Shown: positions 5,230 to 13,195 of the stretch, piece by piece
How positions within the stretch are numbered: position 1 is the first letter of the stretch
Layout of the letters: the number at the start of each line of letters is the position of its first letter
Source of the DNA: Planctomycetota bacterium
GTDB taxonomy: Bacteria; Planctomycetota; DG-23; SLPQ01
Direction of reading: 5' to 3'
NCBI GenBank assembly: GCA_021160625.1
Contig: JAGHCE010000062.1
Coordinates: 1 to 13,195 of the forward strand
DNA length: 13,195 bases
Notes under the pieces: generated by a model
Told to the model about the DNA's origin: nothing
The model's database searches: none
What the model saw: the letters and a program-made list of their open reading frames with translations, nothing else
Position numbers and translations under genes: made by a program

Positions 5230-6990
5230 TTGGGTAGAATTTCCCCTGAAACCATTACTGCCGTGGAGCAGGCTACCGATATAGTCTCGCTCATCTCGGA
5301 GTACATCCCCCTCAAGCGGTCCGGCAAGGATTTCAAGGCGCTGTGTCCGTTTCATAATGAAAAGACCCCCTCGTTTTACGTGAGTCCCTCGAAGCAGATA
5401 TTCAAGTGTTTTGGCTGCGGGGAGGGCGGCAGCGTCTTTGGATTTGTTATGGCGATGGAGAAAGTCTCCTTTGCCGAGGCGGTGCGGGCGCTGGCCGAGC
5501 GGGCGGGCATTCGGATCGAGGAGGAGAGCGGCCCTCCGGCGGCCGATGGAATCGACAAGGAAAGGCTGTACCGGGCCAACGACTGGGCCGCGAAGGAGTA
5601 CGAGAAGCATCTGTGGGAGGACGAGCGAGGATCGCGCGCGAGGGAGTACCTTGCCCAGCGGGGCCTCGGCGAGGAGGTCGCCAGGCGTTTCAGGCTGGGT
5701 TATGCTCCGCCGGTGCGGGACGCGCTGCTTGGTGCTTTGGGGCGCCGGGGCGGGGCTGCTGAAGATGTGCTGGAGCAGGCGGGGCTTGTCCTGACGGGCG
5801 CCGGCGGCGAGCGCTACGACCGTTTTCGCGGGCGGCTGATGTTCCCGATAGCCGATGTGCGCGGAAGGGTCATCGGCTTCGGCGGCAGGACGCTTGGGGA
5901 CGAAGGTCCGAAATATCTCAATTCTCCGGAAACGCCCATCTTCTCGAAGGGTATAAGCCTGTACGGAGTGGACCTCGCAAAGCGGGCGGCTCTCAAGCTG
6001 CGCGAGGTCTTCGTTATGGAAGGCTACACTGACGTCCTCGCGGCCTTCCAGAGCGGCGTGGAGACAGCAGTTGCCACCCTCGGTACTGCACTTACCACCG
6101 GGCACGTACGTCTGCTGAGGCGTTTTGCGGACAAGGTATACCTTGTCTTCGACGCGGACTTTGCAGGCGAGGCGGCCAGTGACCGCGGCCTGGATATATT
6201 CCTGGCCGAGGAACTCGAAGCGCTCATATTGAGGCTTCCGGCGGGGCAGGATCCGTGCGATTTCCTGCTGGAGCACGGCGGCGAGGAGTTCCAGAAGTTC
6301 AGGAAGGGTGCGAAGGAGATCTTTGACTTCAAGGTTGAGCTGGCCTCGAAGCGGCACGACCTGACGACGGTGGACGGGCAGAGCCGGGCGCTCGACGAAA
6401 TCCTGGCGACGGTTGCCAAGGTGCCGGCAGGGGCCAGAAGAGAGCTCTACGTGGCGCGCAATGCCCTGCTTGGCGACCTTGCCTGGCGGCTGGGGATATC
6501 GGAGCAGGCCTTGAGGGAGAGGCTGGGGCGTTTCAAGAAAGGCCGCAGGGCCGAGCAGGCCGAGGTTGGGAAGGCGGGTGCGAAGCGTCCCCGTGAGGAG
6601 AGGTGGCTCATTGAGTCGCTCCTGGCCGAGCCGCACTTAGTGGAAACGGCCGCGACGCACGTTTCTCCGGAGGATTTGCGGGACGCGGACCTGGCGGCCA
6701 TCCTGCGGGCGGTTTACGAGGCCGCCAGAGACGGTCACGATATTGCCGTCGCTTCGCTGGCCGCGGCGGTGGGTGAGGCGGGCCTGGGGGCGCTCGTGGT
6801 GGAGCTGGAGGGGGCCGGCGCGAGGTGCTCCGGGCACGAGAGGAGGGTGGCCGACTGCATCGCGGCGATCGAGGCGCGCAGGCGAAAGGCGACACGCGCG
6901 CACCTGAGGCGTCAGTTGGGCGAAAAGGCCCGGCAGGGGAACGTCGACGCCCAGAACAGGCTGCTGAGGGAAATTCAGAACGGGTTGTAG
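5230..6990 (+). CDS. dnaG: DNA primase DnaG
   Basis: The primase makes RNA primers for Okazaki fragments and for starting leading strands at the replication fork, working with the replicative helicase. The 586 residues show the family order: an N-terminal CHC2 zinc-binding domain with Cys39, His42, Cys60 and Cys63 (CPFH...CFGC); the catalytic core with a Toprim fold carrying Glu264 in MEGYTD and Asp308-Ala-Asp310 in FDADFAGEAA; and a helical C-terminal region from about residue 400 that should bind the helicase. The length is normal. The start is a TTG (5230), with GGAG 9 nt upstream. The N-terminus GRISPETI fits other primases, so no better start is apparent. rpoD follows after 34 nt, the classic macromolecular-synthesis arrangement. 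Confidence 0.97.
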   Translation: MGRISPETITAVEQATDIVSLISEYIPLKRSGKDFKALCPFHNEKTPSFYVSPSKQIFKCFGCGEGGSVFGFVMAMEKVSFAEAVRALAERAGIRIEEESGPPAADGIDKERLYRANDWAAKEYEKHLWEDERGSRAREYLAQRGLGEEVARRFRLGYAPPVRDALLGALGRRGGAAEDVLEQAGLVLTGAGGERYDRFRGRLMFPIADVRGRVIGFGGRTLGDEGPKYLNSPETPIFSKGISLYGVDLAKRAALKLREVFVMEGYTDVLAAFQSGVETAVATLGTALTTGHVRLLRRFADKVYLVFDADFAGEAASDRGLDIFLAEELEALILRLPAGQDPCDFLLEHGGEEFQKFRKGAKEIFDFKVELASKRHDLTTVDGQSRALDEILATVAKVPAGARRELYVARNALLGDLAWRLGISEQALRERLGRFKKGRRAEQAEVGKAGAKRPREERWLIESLLAEPHLVETAATHVSPEDLRDADLAAILRAVYEAARDGHDIAVASLAAAVGEAGLGALVVELEGAGARCSGHERRVADCIAAIEARRRKATRAHLRRQLGEKARQGNVDAQNRLLREIQNGL

Positions 6991-7024
6991 AGAGGTTTCA
7001 GAGGTACTGGGAGGCATTGACCCT

Positions 7025-8680
<1,656 letters not shown>

Positions 8681-8741
8681 CGGCAGGTGCATATGACGGT
8701 CGGCAAGAAGTCTGGGGAGAAAATCTTCGCAAGGGTCGCTT

Positions 8742-8916
8742 CCCGCCGCCCCTCTGCGGCTGCTGATTGCGCGCATTCGACCCTTGGCGGACCCGCCTGC
8801 GGGTTCCAGGGTATGTTTGCAGGAAAGAGGCTGCGTACCCCCCGATGCCCCAAGGGGTGTTGGTATATGCGGGCTTTGCCGCGGAGCCGGGCTTTTCGCC
8901 CGGCTCTTTTTCTTTT
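8742..8916 (+). ncRNA. Candidate structured RNA between rpoD and the zinc-ribbon gene
   Basis: This non-coding stretch folds well. A long irregular hairpin spans 8751-8830: CCTCT/AGAGG outermost, then CTGC/GCAG, GCAT/ATGT, ACCC-TTGG/CCAGGGT, and ACCCG/CGGGT around a CCTG loop. A second hairpin at 8842-8863 has a 10-bp stem with G-U pairs around AA. The pair CCCGC (8742-8746) with GCGGG (8869-8873) could close both, and a strong intrinsic terminator follows. It may be a small RNA processed from the rpoD transcript, a 3' untranslated region, or a leader controlling the next gene. It does not match SRP RNA, tmRNA or tRNA by eye, and I could not fit it to 6S RNA. No clear promoter is seen. Confidence 0.4.
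8884..8916 (+). terminator. Strong intrinsic terminator after rpoD
   Basis: GAGCCGGGC (8884-8892) and GCCCGGCTC (8898-8906) form a perfect 9-bp stem with loop TTTTC, followed at once by TTTTTCTTTT (8907-8916). It should end the dnaG-rpoD transcript, or the candidate structured RNA, 28 nt before the next gene. Confidence 0.93.
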
Positions 8917-8944
8917 GGGCACTTGAAATACGGAAAGGTTGCGA

Positions 8945-9703
8945 GTGGAGACACGCGAGAAAATAGCGGTCCTGAAGCGCCTTCAGAAGGTTGACAGGGA
9001 GATTGCCCACCTGCGCAAGATGAAGGAGCTCGAACCGAAGCGCTTGAGTGATATCCGCAGCGAGGCCGAGGAGACGGAAAAGCGTCTGGGTTGGCTGGGC
9101 GAACACCACGCCCAGATGCAGCGGAAGACCTCGAAGATCGAACTCGACATCAAGTCGAGAGCGGACAAGATCAGCCGGCTCAAGAACCAGATGCTCAAGG
9201 CTTCCACGAACCGCGAGTACCAGAGCTTCATCAAGGAGGTCAGCCTTGCCGAGGTGGAGAAAAACCGCGTTGAGGAGGACCTGCTCGAGACGATGATCGA
9301 GATTGAGAGCTTCACCGAGAGAGAAAAGGAAATAAAGGCCAAGATCGAAGAGGTCAGCAAAAAGGTGGAGGAAATCCGCAAGGAGGTGGACGTCGCCCTG
9401 GGGGAGATAGCTTCCAGGGAGGGTGAACTACAAAAGACGCGCGAGGAGGTGGCGGTCTCCCTCGATGCCGAATCGCTGCGCGACTACGAAAGGCTTTTCA
9501 GGGCCCGCAACGGCGAAGCCGTGGTCCTGGCCGCCTACCAGCCCGGCACTTCCCATAACGAGGGTTGCTACGTCTGTACCGGCTGTTATATGCCGCTTAC
9601 TCACCAGATGGTGAATCTGCTGCTTATGGGCAGGGATCTCGTTACGTGCAAGTCCTGTGGCCGGATTCTCTACGTCGATGACGACCACAAGGAGCCGGAG
9701 TAA
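8945..9703 (+). CDS. Coiled-coil protein with C-terminal C4 zinc ribbon
   Basis: The 252-residue protein has a long charged heptad-like N-terminal part (about 1-190, rich in Glu, Lys, Arg and Leu), predicted to form an antiparallel coiled coil, and a zinc ribbon at its C-terminus. The metal ligands are Cys211 and Cys214 (CTGC) and Cys235 and Cys238 (CKSCGRILYV). This is the widespread bacterial family with a zf-RING_7 type C4 zinc ribbon, thought to bind nucleic acid; its exact role is not established. The GTG start at 8945 is chosen because GGAAAGG lies 6 nt upstream; a TTG at 8939 is too close to that site. The gene sits 28 nt after a strong terminator with no obvious promoter of its own, and the RNase HI gene follows after 1 nt. 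Confidence 0.93.
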   Translation: METREKIAVLKRLQKVDREIAHLRKMKELEPKRLSDIRSEAEETEKRLGWLGEHHAQMQRKTSKIELDIKSRADKISRLKNQMLKASTNREYQSFIKEVSLAEVEKNRVEEDLLETMIEIESFTEREKEIKAKIEEVSKKVEEIRKEVDVALGEIASREGELQKTREEVAVSLDAESLRDYERLFRARNGEAVVLAAYQPGTSHNEGCYVCTGCYMPLTHQMVNLLLMGRDLVTCKSCGRILYVDDDHKEPE

Positions 9704-9704
9704 G

Positions 9705-10148
9705 ATGTCCGGAGGGCATCTCTTCGCCGAAGGCGGGCGGGATTTCATCATCAATGCCGACGGGGCCTCCCGGGGGAACCCCGGCCCCGCGGCCGCCGGC
9801 TGGGTCATCCGCGACGCCGCCGACGGGCAAATCCTCCTCGAAGAGGGCCTCTTCCTCGGAAAGGAAACCAACAACCGCGCAGAGTACTTCGCGCTCTTGT
9901 TCGCCCTCGAAGACGCCCTTGTGCTCTCGGCTCACTCGGTCGAAGTCCGCTTGGACGCCCAACTGCTCGTCAGGCAGTTCCAAGGCCGGTACCGCGTAAA
10001 AAACAGGGACCTCAAGCCTCTTTTCGAACGAGTAAAGCGCCTTGCAGGTGCGTTCGAAAGGTTTACCATAAAGCACGTGCCGCGCGAGGAAAACCGCGAC
10101 GCCGACGCCGCCGCAAACGCCGCCCTCGACGCACAGAAGAAAAAGTAG
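9705..10148 (+). CDS. rnhA: Ribonuclease HI
   Basis: The enzyme cleaves the RNA strand of RNA-DNA hybrids, removing primers and R-loops. The 147 residues carry the full DEDD set: Asp19 in NADGASRGNPGPA, Glu60 in TNNRAEY, Asp84 in VRLDAQLLV, and Asp134 in the VPREENRDADAAAN motif. This is the short form without the basic helical loop of the E. coli enzyme, like many RNase HI proteins encoded next to the zinc-ribbon gene in other bacteria. The ATG at 9705 starts 1 nt after the stop of the previous gene, with AAGGAG about 10 nt upstream inside that gene, so translation is probably coupled. Functionally it fits a neighbourhood with primase. The symbol is given on the basis of the fold; a ypdQ-like paralogue is possible. 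Confidence 0.93.
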   Translation: MSGGHLFAEGGRDFIINADGASRGNPGPAAAGWVIRDAADGQILLEEGLFLGKETNNRAEYFALLFALEDALVLSAHSVEVRLDAQLLVRQFQGRYRVKNRDLKPLFERVKRLAGAFERFTIKHVPREENRDADAAANAALDAQKKK

Positions 10149-10185
10149 CGACCTGGCGTACCCGCCACCAGTGCCACATCGTTGT

Positions 10186-10212
10186 GTAGGGTGCGCTTTA
10201 GCGCACGCGGAA
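10186..10212. repeat. Intergenic palindromic repeat, copy A
   Basis: GTAGGG (10186-10191), the palindrome TGCGCTTTAGCGCA (10192-10205; 6-bp arms around TT) and CGCGGAA (10206-10212). The same GTAGGG and CGCGGAA flanks enclose a different palindrome in copy B about 100 bp away. CGCTAAAGC at 10241-10249 is complementary to GCTTTAGCG inside this copy, so alternative pairings are possible. Confidence 0.75.
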
Positions 10213-10289
10213 TACGTCCGCACAGCGGGCAATCCCGCTTCGCTAAAGCTTCGCAGCACGGGGACCCGCCGTGGCACACATATTGTGCC

Positions 10290-10320
10290 GTAGGGGCGAG
10301 GCATTGCCTCGCCCGCGGAA
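10290..10320. repeat. Intergenic palindromic repeat, copy B
   Basis: GTAGGG (10290-10295) overlaps the palindrome GGGCGAGGCA (10294-10303) / TGCCTCGCCC (10305-10314) around one T, followed by CGCGGAA (10314-10320). The 10-bp stem is perfect. Repeats of this look occur in several bacterial groups as dispersed intergenic elements; mobility is inferred and not seen here. Confidence 0.8.
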
Positions 10321-10340
10321 GGCTGGTTGTGTGAGGCACG

Positions 10341-10351
10341 TTTAGCGCACG
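10341..10351. repeat. Short direct repeat of copy A core
   Basis: TTTAGCGCACG at 10341-10351 repeats 10197-10207 exactly and lies 10 nt before the ribosome binding site of the next gene. It may be the remnant of a third copy. The wider gap 10149-10374 also holds GTGCCAC (10171-10177) and its complement GTGGCAC (10271-10277). Confidence 0.5.
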
Positions 10352-10374
10352 TGAGACACTGGAGGGGCCCGATA

Positions 10375-13195
10375 ATGTCCAGAGTCGATACCGAGTCCAA
10401 GTTCTTCGCCCCCGTCCGCCGGGGCCTTTCCTGGTGCGCGGCGGACCTGCCCGGCGGCAGGATCGAAAACGGCCGCGTGCTCTCGAAGGCCGGAGTGATT
10501 GAACTGGTTCGCAACGCCGACTTCGTGCAAAATGACGGATACGAAATACTTCGCGTCGAAGGCGGTTTCAGGATTGTCGCCGGGCGGCCGAGGGGATTTC
10601 TGTCGGGGCTTCTCAACCTTGCGGAGGCCCTGCGTGAGGGGCGCCGGGGCGCCGAAAGGGTCGAGCCGCGGTTTGTGACCCGCCTCTACAAGCACGAGGC
10701 CAATATCACCGGCGGCGAGCACCTCCACACGTGGGTCGGTGACCTCGACGAGGCGTTCTGGGTAAGATACGTCAAGGCCCTGGCGAGACGGCATTTCACG
10801 GGGCTCGTTTTCTACGCCGGGTATCATCCTTTCGAACATTTCCTGGATTATGACCGGTTCCCCGAGGCGGCGGGAGTTTCCGCGCAGCACAGGCGGCGGA
10901 CGCTCGACGGCCTAAAGCGCGCCTTCGGAGTTGCGCGCGCGTTCGGGCTCTCGACGTTTATGCAGCACTACATCACGCACTTTCCCGCCGGGCTCGCGAC
11001 CAAGCACGGACTCGGTTTCCAGAAGGTCTCCGCGGGCAGCCGCCTTTCCGCATTCCGGCACCCGGTCGTCGACGCCTACAGCCGGTACGTCTACAGGCGG
11101 ACCTTTGAGATCCTGCCGGAGCTCTCCGGCCTTTACGTCAATTTCGAAAGCGCGCCGAACTCGGGCGACTTCGTCAAACGCTGCCTCTACCCGGAGGCCG
11201 TCCGCGCCGGGGCGAAACCGGAATTCATCTTTCGCCTCTGGGATTTCAATTCGCCTGCTGCGATGAAGGACCTTATCAAGTCCTACCCCGGCAAGACGCG
11301 CCTGGCACACAAGGTCCAGGACCGCGCGGACTATTATTACTACCCGAAGGCCGACCCGCGCGTCATCGAGTGGAAAAAACACCTGCCTGACACTGAGTTC
11401 ATCTTCATTACGGGCCCCTGTCACAACTCGGCCACCGTCCAGAGCCGCCAGCTCTGGACCGACCACGACTTCGTCAGTTCCCTGTTGGCCGACGTGGAGG
11501 CCAAGGGCGCCGACTCGATCGCGTTTCACACCGTCTACGATCTGCTCCTGCCGGATATTCCCGCGCGCAAGCTGGCAAAGACGCACGAAATCCAGATGGC
11601 GCGCCTGAATACCGGCCACCTCGACGCGACGGTCGACTACGTGCGCGGCGCCAGGCCGGGCCGAAGCGTCCTTCGCAAACGACTCGCCGGCCGGCTCGGC
11701 TTGAGCCAGGAACGTGCGGCGCTCGCGCTCGGGGCGATAGACGAAACGAGCAAAATCACCCTGACCACGTTTGCCCAGTTCTGGCATTCGACGAGCGAAG
11801 AAGGGTATCTCTATCCTGCGATTCGTTCCTATTACCAGGACCCGTTTCTGCACCTGACGCCCAGCTTCGTCAACGACGAGCCGTCCGCCGCGATGACGAT
11901 TACAACCGCGTGGCTCAACCGCACCTTGAAGATGCGCAACGTCCCCGACGACGCCGGGCCCATCATCGACTGCGCCAACCCGGCGAAAAAAGGCGCGCCG
12001 CGCTCCGTGAAAGCAATCAGCCGCGAGCTAAGGAAACACTGCAAAAACGCCCTCGCCTCAGCCCGCAAGGCCGCCGGGGGCAAACCCTCCGGCGTTATGG
12101 CGACCCTCGTCGAAGAAACCACAAAAATCTACAACCTCGGTATGCGCTCGTACGGGGAAATGCAAGTTGCCGTCAATCTCTACAAGGTGTATTTCTCGAA
12201 GTCTCGCCGAAGCACCTTGAATGCGCTGAAAAAAGCCCTTGAAGAACTAAAATCCATCCGCCCCTACACAAATCCACACGATCCGCTTGCCTCGCGCAAT
12301 CACCTCTGGTGGCACGAGACCGAGTGCGAAAGGGACATCAAGGCGCTCCGGTCGCTTGTCCGCAGGATTGAAAGGGGCACCTTCGCGTATTCTGCGTTTG
12401 CGGCCTTTGCGGCGAGCTTAGAGCGCTACAACGAGATCCGCCGCACCGTGCGCCCCAACAAGCACATCCGTCCGAAGGATATGCGCCTCATCAGGCGGCA
12501 GCTCGGGGAGAGCATCGAACGCGCCCGCGAGAGCGTAGATCTGCTGGCGGCGGCGCCCAGGCGGCGCGTCCGGCGCAATGTCGAGGGGTGGCTTGGGTTC
12601 CTCGAGTCCGAGCTTGCCCGTACGAAAGAGCCCGTCTGCGAGGTCCTGCCGGCGTCGGCCGTCGGCGCCGATGACGGGTTCGTGGGGCTCGTTCAGGACA
12701 ATTGCTTTCGCTACGGGGCCAATGCGATCGATGATTTTCTGGGCTTCTTTACCGGCAGGGATTGGCGGCTGCCCTGGGACGTCTCGATGCGGATCGTCGG
12801 GTCTCGCGGGGGGCTCGTGCTGTCGCTTCGGGAACGCGGCGTCGACGTCGCGGCCAGGCGCAGGCGCTGGCGCGAATTCCGAGGCACCCGCAGCGAGACC
12901 TTCTTCTGGCGTTTTTGCGTCGACCGTGAATGCACGAAGCGCCACATCGACATCTGGAGCATAAGCCCGGAGGGCAAAATGCTCATCAAGGGAGGCTACA
13001 CGATCCTCTCCCGCCAGGACACCGTCCTCGAAACCGGCCGGCCCGTAAAGGCAGGCGCGGCGAAGTTCACAAGCGGGAGCGACTGGTGGCGCCTCGACTA
13101 CACGCTGCCCTGGCGGCTCTTGGGCGGGCGGCCTGCGCTGAACGAGAAGTGGCGCGTCAACATCACCACCACCCCCAGAAGCGGCACCCCAATCC
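10375..13195 (+). CDS. Putative glycoside hydrolase, alpha-glucuronidase-like, with C-terminal CBM9/DOMON-like module; 3' end outside the window
   Basis: The frame is open from ATG 10375 (GGAGGGG 7 nt upstream) through the last base, at least 940 codons without a stop. Residues about 30-95 look like the N-terminal domain of GH67/GH115/GH20-type enzymes, with the GRPRGFLSGLLNLAE segment at 70-84. A likely TIM barrel follows at about 100-420, including HEANITGGEHLHTW, YHPFEHFLDYDRF and YVNFESAPNSG with Glu258, a possible but unproven catalytic residue. The middle part is helical and basic. From about residue 770 a beta-rich module ends in WWRLDYTLPWRLLGG and EKWRVNITT, a pattern typical of CBM9-like or DOMON-like sugar-binding domains. 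No signal peptide is visible at the start (MSRVDTESKFF), so it may be cytoplasmic or lack its true N-terminus. The activity suggested is cleavage of uronic acid or related side groups from plant or algal polysaccharide, which is inference from architecture. Confidence 0.75.
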   Translation, partial: MSRVDTESKFFAPVRRGLSWCAADLPGGRIENGRVLSKAGVIELVRNADFVQNDGYEILRVEGGFRIVAGRPRGFLSGLLNLAEALREGRRGAERVEPRFVTRLYKHEANITGGEHLHTWVGDLDEAFWVRYVKALARRHFTGLVFYAGYHPFEHFLDYDRFPEAAGVSAQHRRRTLDGLKRAFGVARAFGLSTFMQHYITHFPAGLATKHGLGFQKVSAGSRLSAFRHPVVDAYSRYVYRRTFEILPELSGLYVNFESAPNSGDFVKRCLYPEAVRAGAKPEFIFRLWDFNSPAAMKDLIKSYPGKTRLAHKVQDRADYYYYPKADPRVIEWKKHLPDTEFIFITGPCHNSATVQSRQLWTDHDFVSSLLADVEAKGADSIAFHTVYDLLLPDIPARKLAKTHEIQMARLNTGHLDATVDYVRGARPGRSVLRKRLAGRLGLSQERAALALGAIDETSKITLTTFAQFWHSTSEEGYLYPAIRSYYQDPFLHLTPSFVNDEPSAAMTITTAWLNRTLKMRNVPDDAGPIIDCANPAKKGAPRSVKAISRELRKHCKNALASARKAAGGKPSGVMATLVEETTKIYNLGMRSYGEMQVAVNLYKVYFSKSRRSTLNALKKALEELKSIRPYTNPHDPLASRNHLWWHETECERDIKALRSLVRRIERGTFAYSAFAAFAASLERYNEIRRTVRPNKHIRPKDMRLIRRQLGESIERARESVDLLAAAPRRRVRRNVEGWLGFLESELARTKEPVCEVLPASAVGADDGFVGLVQDNCFRYGANAIDDFLGFFTGRDWRLPWDVSMRIVGSRGGLVLSLRERGVDVAARRRRWREFRGTRSETFFWRFCVDRECTKRHIDIWSISPEGKMLIKGGYTILSRQDTVLETGRPVKAGAAKFTSGSDWWRLDYTLPWRLLGGRPALNEKWRVNITTTPRSGTPI

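Noticed and set aside
5113..6636. Minus-strand open frame of 507 codons opposite dnaG
   Set aside because: An antisense frame of a GC-rich gene with clear motifs; the protein is Leu/Pro/Arg-rich low-information sequence without a recognisable domain.
8742..8916. 6S RNA
   Set aside because: The stretch has two side-by-side hairpins and not the single rod with a central bubble expected of 6S RNA, and I could not match its conserved segments. A covariance search would decide.
8687..8926. Small plus-strand frame of 79 codons after rpoD
   Set aside because: It runs through the folded RNA and the intrinsic terminator and has no proper ribosome binding site.
10912..11853. Minus-strand open frame of 313 codons opposite the glycosidase gene
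   Set aside because: Shadow of the plus-strand gene, whose codon use and domains are convincing.

Overview
The window reads as moderately to strongly GC-rich bacterial chromosome. The type A RNase P RNA with a greatly enlarged P12 arm, the RpoD style and the CBM9-like glycosidase at the right end suggest a planctomycete-like or other PVC-type bacterium. This placement is inference with modest confidence; no rRNA or tRNA is present to settle it.

Layout, left to right. (1) 1-379, minus strand: rnpB, the RNase P RNA, missing its 3' end at the window edge. (2) About 430-4900: an accessory stretch whose genes look less GC-rich than the housekeeping genes to the right. It holds two plus-strand genes of unknown role. 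One (767-1645) encodes a secreted protein with a possible NlpC/P60- or CHAP-like Cys/His pair, the other (1727-2839) a membrane-anchored protein. Upstream lies a TTGACA...TACAAT pair whose spacer contains a run of ten G. Converging on them from the right, on the minus strand, is a compact type II restriction-modification pair: a beta-class DNA methyltransferase followed, with an ATGA overlap, by a small PD-(D/E)XK nuclease. (3) 5145-10148, plus strand: an information-processing block with dnaG (primase), rpoD (housekeeping sigma factor), a structured non-coding stretch ending in a strong intrinsic terminator, a coiled-coil C4 zinc-ribbon protein, and a ribonuclease HI. (4) 10149-10374: an intergenic gap filled by two palindromic repeats that share the same flanks (GTAGGG...CGCGGAA) but have different cores. 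(5) 10375 to the window end: a large open gene (more than 940 codons) for a putative glycoside hydrolase of alpha-glucuronidase-like architecture with a CBM9/DOMON-like C-terminus.

How the parts fit. dnaG and rpoD form the familiar macromolecular-synthesis pair, and the zinc-ribbon and RNase HI genes are coupled (1 nt apart). The R-M pair has its own good promoter (TTGAAC-17-TATCCT) and looks like a cargo module beside rnpB. I see no complete novel multi-gene system that I can defend. The least explained parts are the 767-2839 gene pair with its G-tract promoter candidate, the enlarged RNase P P12 arm, the folded RNA between rpoD and the zinc-ribbon gene, and the shared-flank palindromic repeats.
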